Source: an uncultured Pseudomonadota bacterium (lineage in GTDB: Bacteria > SAR324 > NAC60-12). Taken from it: 6,905 nt of DNA. Positions 6,000 to 6,905 of this stretch are shown one piece after another. The position numbers and the translations under genes were made by a program. The notes beneath the pieces are model-generated. The model did no database searches. It saw only the letters and a program-made list of their open reading frames with translations, and was not told the origin of the DNA. Location: NCBI GenBank assembly GCA_913052275.1, contig CAJXDX010000093.1, positions 1 through 6,905 of the forward strand, read 5' to 3'. Numbering within the stretch: position 1 is the first letter of the stretch; every line of letters starts with the position of its first letter.

Positions 6000-6905
6000 T
6001 CATAAAGTGTCAAGAAATTTTTCAAAAAAAGCATTCCAGGATTCTTCAGGGTGTACTTCAATTTCCAAAATCCAGACACTATTCGACAGTTCAGGAAACT
6101 GTCTCAGTTTCACTGCATCTTTTTCTGTGGTTACAATATAATCAGGGTTTAATTCATTCTGCTTCTTCAAAATCTTATGCACATCATATATGCTGTAATC
6201 ATGATGGTCAGCAAATTCAAGACTGCCGATCAGATTTCCTTCAAGGTTTTCCAGCATTTTTCTGAAACCATCAGGCTGGGCAATTCCCGATACGGTTACT
6301 AAATTCTTGCCGGCCAAATGCTGTATTTGCTGTCGGTCTTCTCCATCCAGCCGGTAAAAACCCTGTGCCTCAAAATTGAAATTGAAAACAGGACAGGTGA
6401 CTTTCAACTCTTTTTTGAGTATTTCTGAAACAGCATCTGCAGATGAAATGTTGGCTTTTGTAACAATTATTGCGTCTGCACGTATCCATTGACTTGCCGG
6501 TTCACGTAAAATTCCATACGGAATTAAATTACGGTTTTCTAATCCACGCTCTGCGTCAATCAGCAGCAGATTCAAGTCACGGTGAATTGCCAGGTGTTGG
6601 AATGCGTCATCCAAAACCAGTACATCAGGATTATCATGTTTTTCTGCGGAATCAGCTGCTGCTTTGCGCGAACTGTCCACATACACAGGAACCTCGGGAT
6701 TCCGCATGGCAAGCATATAGGGCTCATCTCCAAAAAGATAAGGGTCTGCATGCTTTTTTTCACAAAATCGCAAACGTTTCTGGGTGTCAGTATTTTTTCT
6801 TCCATAACCCCGGCTGAGTATAGCAGGTTTGATTTTCCTGCTTTGCAGTTCTCTGGAAAGCAGATCAACCACAGGAGTTTTTCCTGTACCGCCTACCGTC
6901 AGGTT
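6000..6905 (-). CDS. lpxK: Tetraacyldisaccharide 4'-kinase LpxK (N-terminus beyond window)
   Basis: Phosphorylates the 4' position of the lipid A disaccharide precursor using ATP, at the cytoplasmic face of the inner membrane, late in the lipid A pathway. The frame runs from the right edge to a TGA at 6002-6000, giving 301 residues; roughly the first 45, including the usual membrane-associated N-terminal helix, lie outside. The visible part opens directly on the Walker A loop NLTVGGTGKTP. It continues with the LSRGYGR motif, FGDEP, the DSSRKAA segment, the Walker B-type VLVLDDAFQH, IPYGILREP and IIVTK, then the C-terminal domain with SGIAQPDGF and TTEKDAVKL. All are characteristic of LpxK. 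The GTG at 6872 is internal, because the Walker A loop lies upstream of it in the same frame. It ends 58 bp before the upstream ssnA GTG and is probably a separate housekeeping unit. No convincing terminator follows. Confidence 0.96.
   Translation of the reverse strand, partial: NLTVGGTGKTPVVDLLSRELQSRKIKPAILSRGYGRKNTDTQKRLRFCEKKHADPYLFGDEPYMLAMRNPEVPVYVDSSRKAAADSAEKHDNPDVLVLDDAFQHLAIHRDLNLLLIDAERGLENRNLIPYGILREPASQWIRADAIIVTKANISSADAVSEILKKELKVTCPVFNFNFEAQGFYRLDGEDRQQIQHLAGKNLVTVSGIAQPDGFRKMLENLEGNLIGSLEFADHHDYSIYDVHKILKKQNELNPDYIVTTEKDAVKLRQFPELSNSVWILEIEVHPEESWNAFFEKFLDTL

Noticed and set aside
5991..6008. Bulged hairpin across the lpxK stop codon as a terminator
   Set aside because: The stem is AT-rich with a bulge and overlaps the coding end, and no T-run follows on the minus strand.

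Overview
The window looks like a chromosomal stretch from a Gram-negative, probably anaerobic bacterium with moderately AT-rich DNA. An lpxK gene implies a lipid A-containing outer membrane. Shine-Dalgarno sites before two genes and a near-consensus -35/-10 promoter (TTGACT, 17 bp, TATAAT) argue against a typical Bacteroidota, whose promoters and translation starts look different. I cannot name the genus.

All five protein genes lie on the minus strand, so transcription runs from high to low coordinates. The order is: 3' part of lpxK (6905-6000); a 58-bp gap holding a strong promoter; ssnA (to 4598); 26 bp; a short ygfK (4571-2505); 92 bp; a small VOC/glyoxalase-fold gene (2412-2047); 115 bp; then the 5' two-thirds or more of a molybdenum hydroxylase of the selenium-dependent xanthine dehydrogenase type (1931 to the left edge). 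No RNA gene, mobile element or CRISPR array was recognised, and no gap exceeds 300 bases.

The trio xdh-type hydroxylase, YgfK and SsnA is a known co-occurring set. It was first grouped with labile-selenium molybdenum hydroxylases and selenate reduction, and later linked genetically to anaerobic purine/urate breakdown. A plausible division of labour is that the Mo enzyme hydroxylates a purine, YgfK carries out a flavin/iron-sulfur redox step on the product, and SsnA, an amidohydrolase, does a hydrolytic deamination or ring cleavage. The VOC protein is an unexplained extra member.

The most interesting point is that this YgfK has about 688 residues and lacks the whole GltD-like FAD/NAD(P)H domain found in the middle of E. 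coli YgfK (about 1030 residues). It keeps the dihydroorotate-dehydrogenase-like barrel and the 2[4Fe-4S] ferredoxin end, a PreA-like layout. The hydroxylase next to it also has no FAD domain in the part seen. The visible cluster therefore contains two iron-sulfur redox enzymes and no recognisable NAD(P)H entry module, which raises the possibility of direct electron exchange between them or of a separate flavoprotein partner outside the window.
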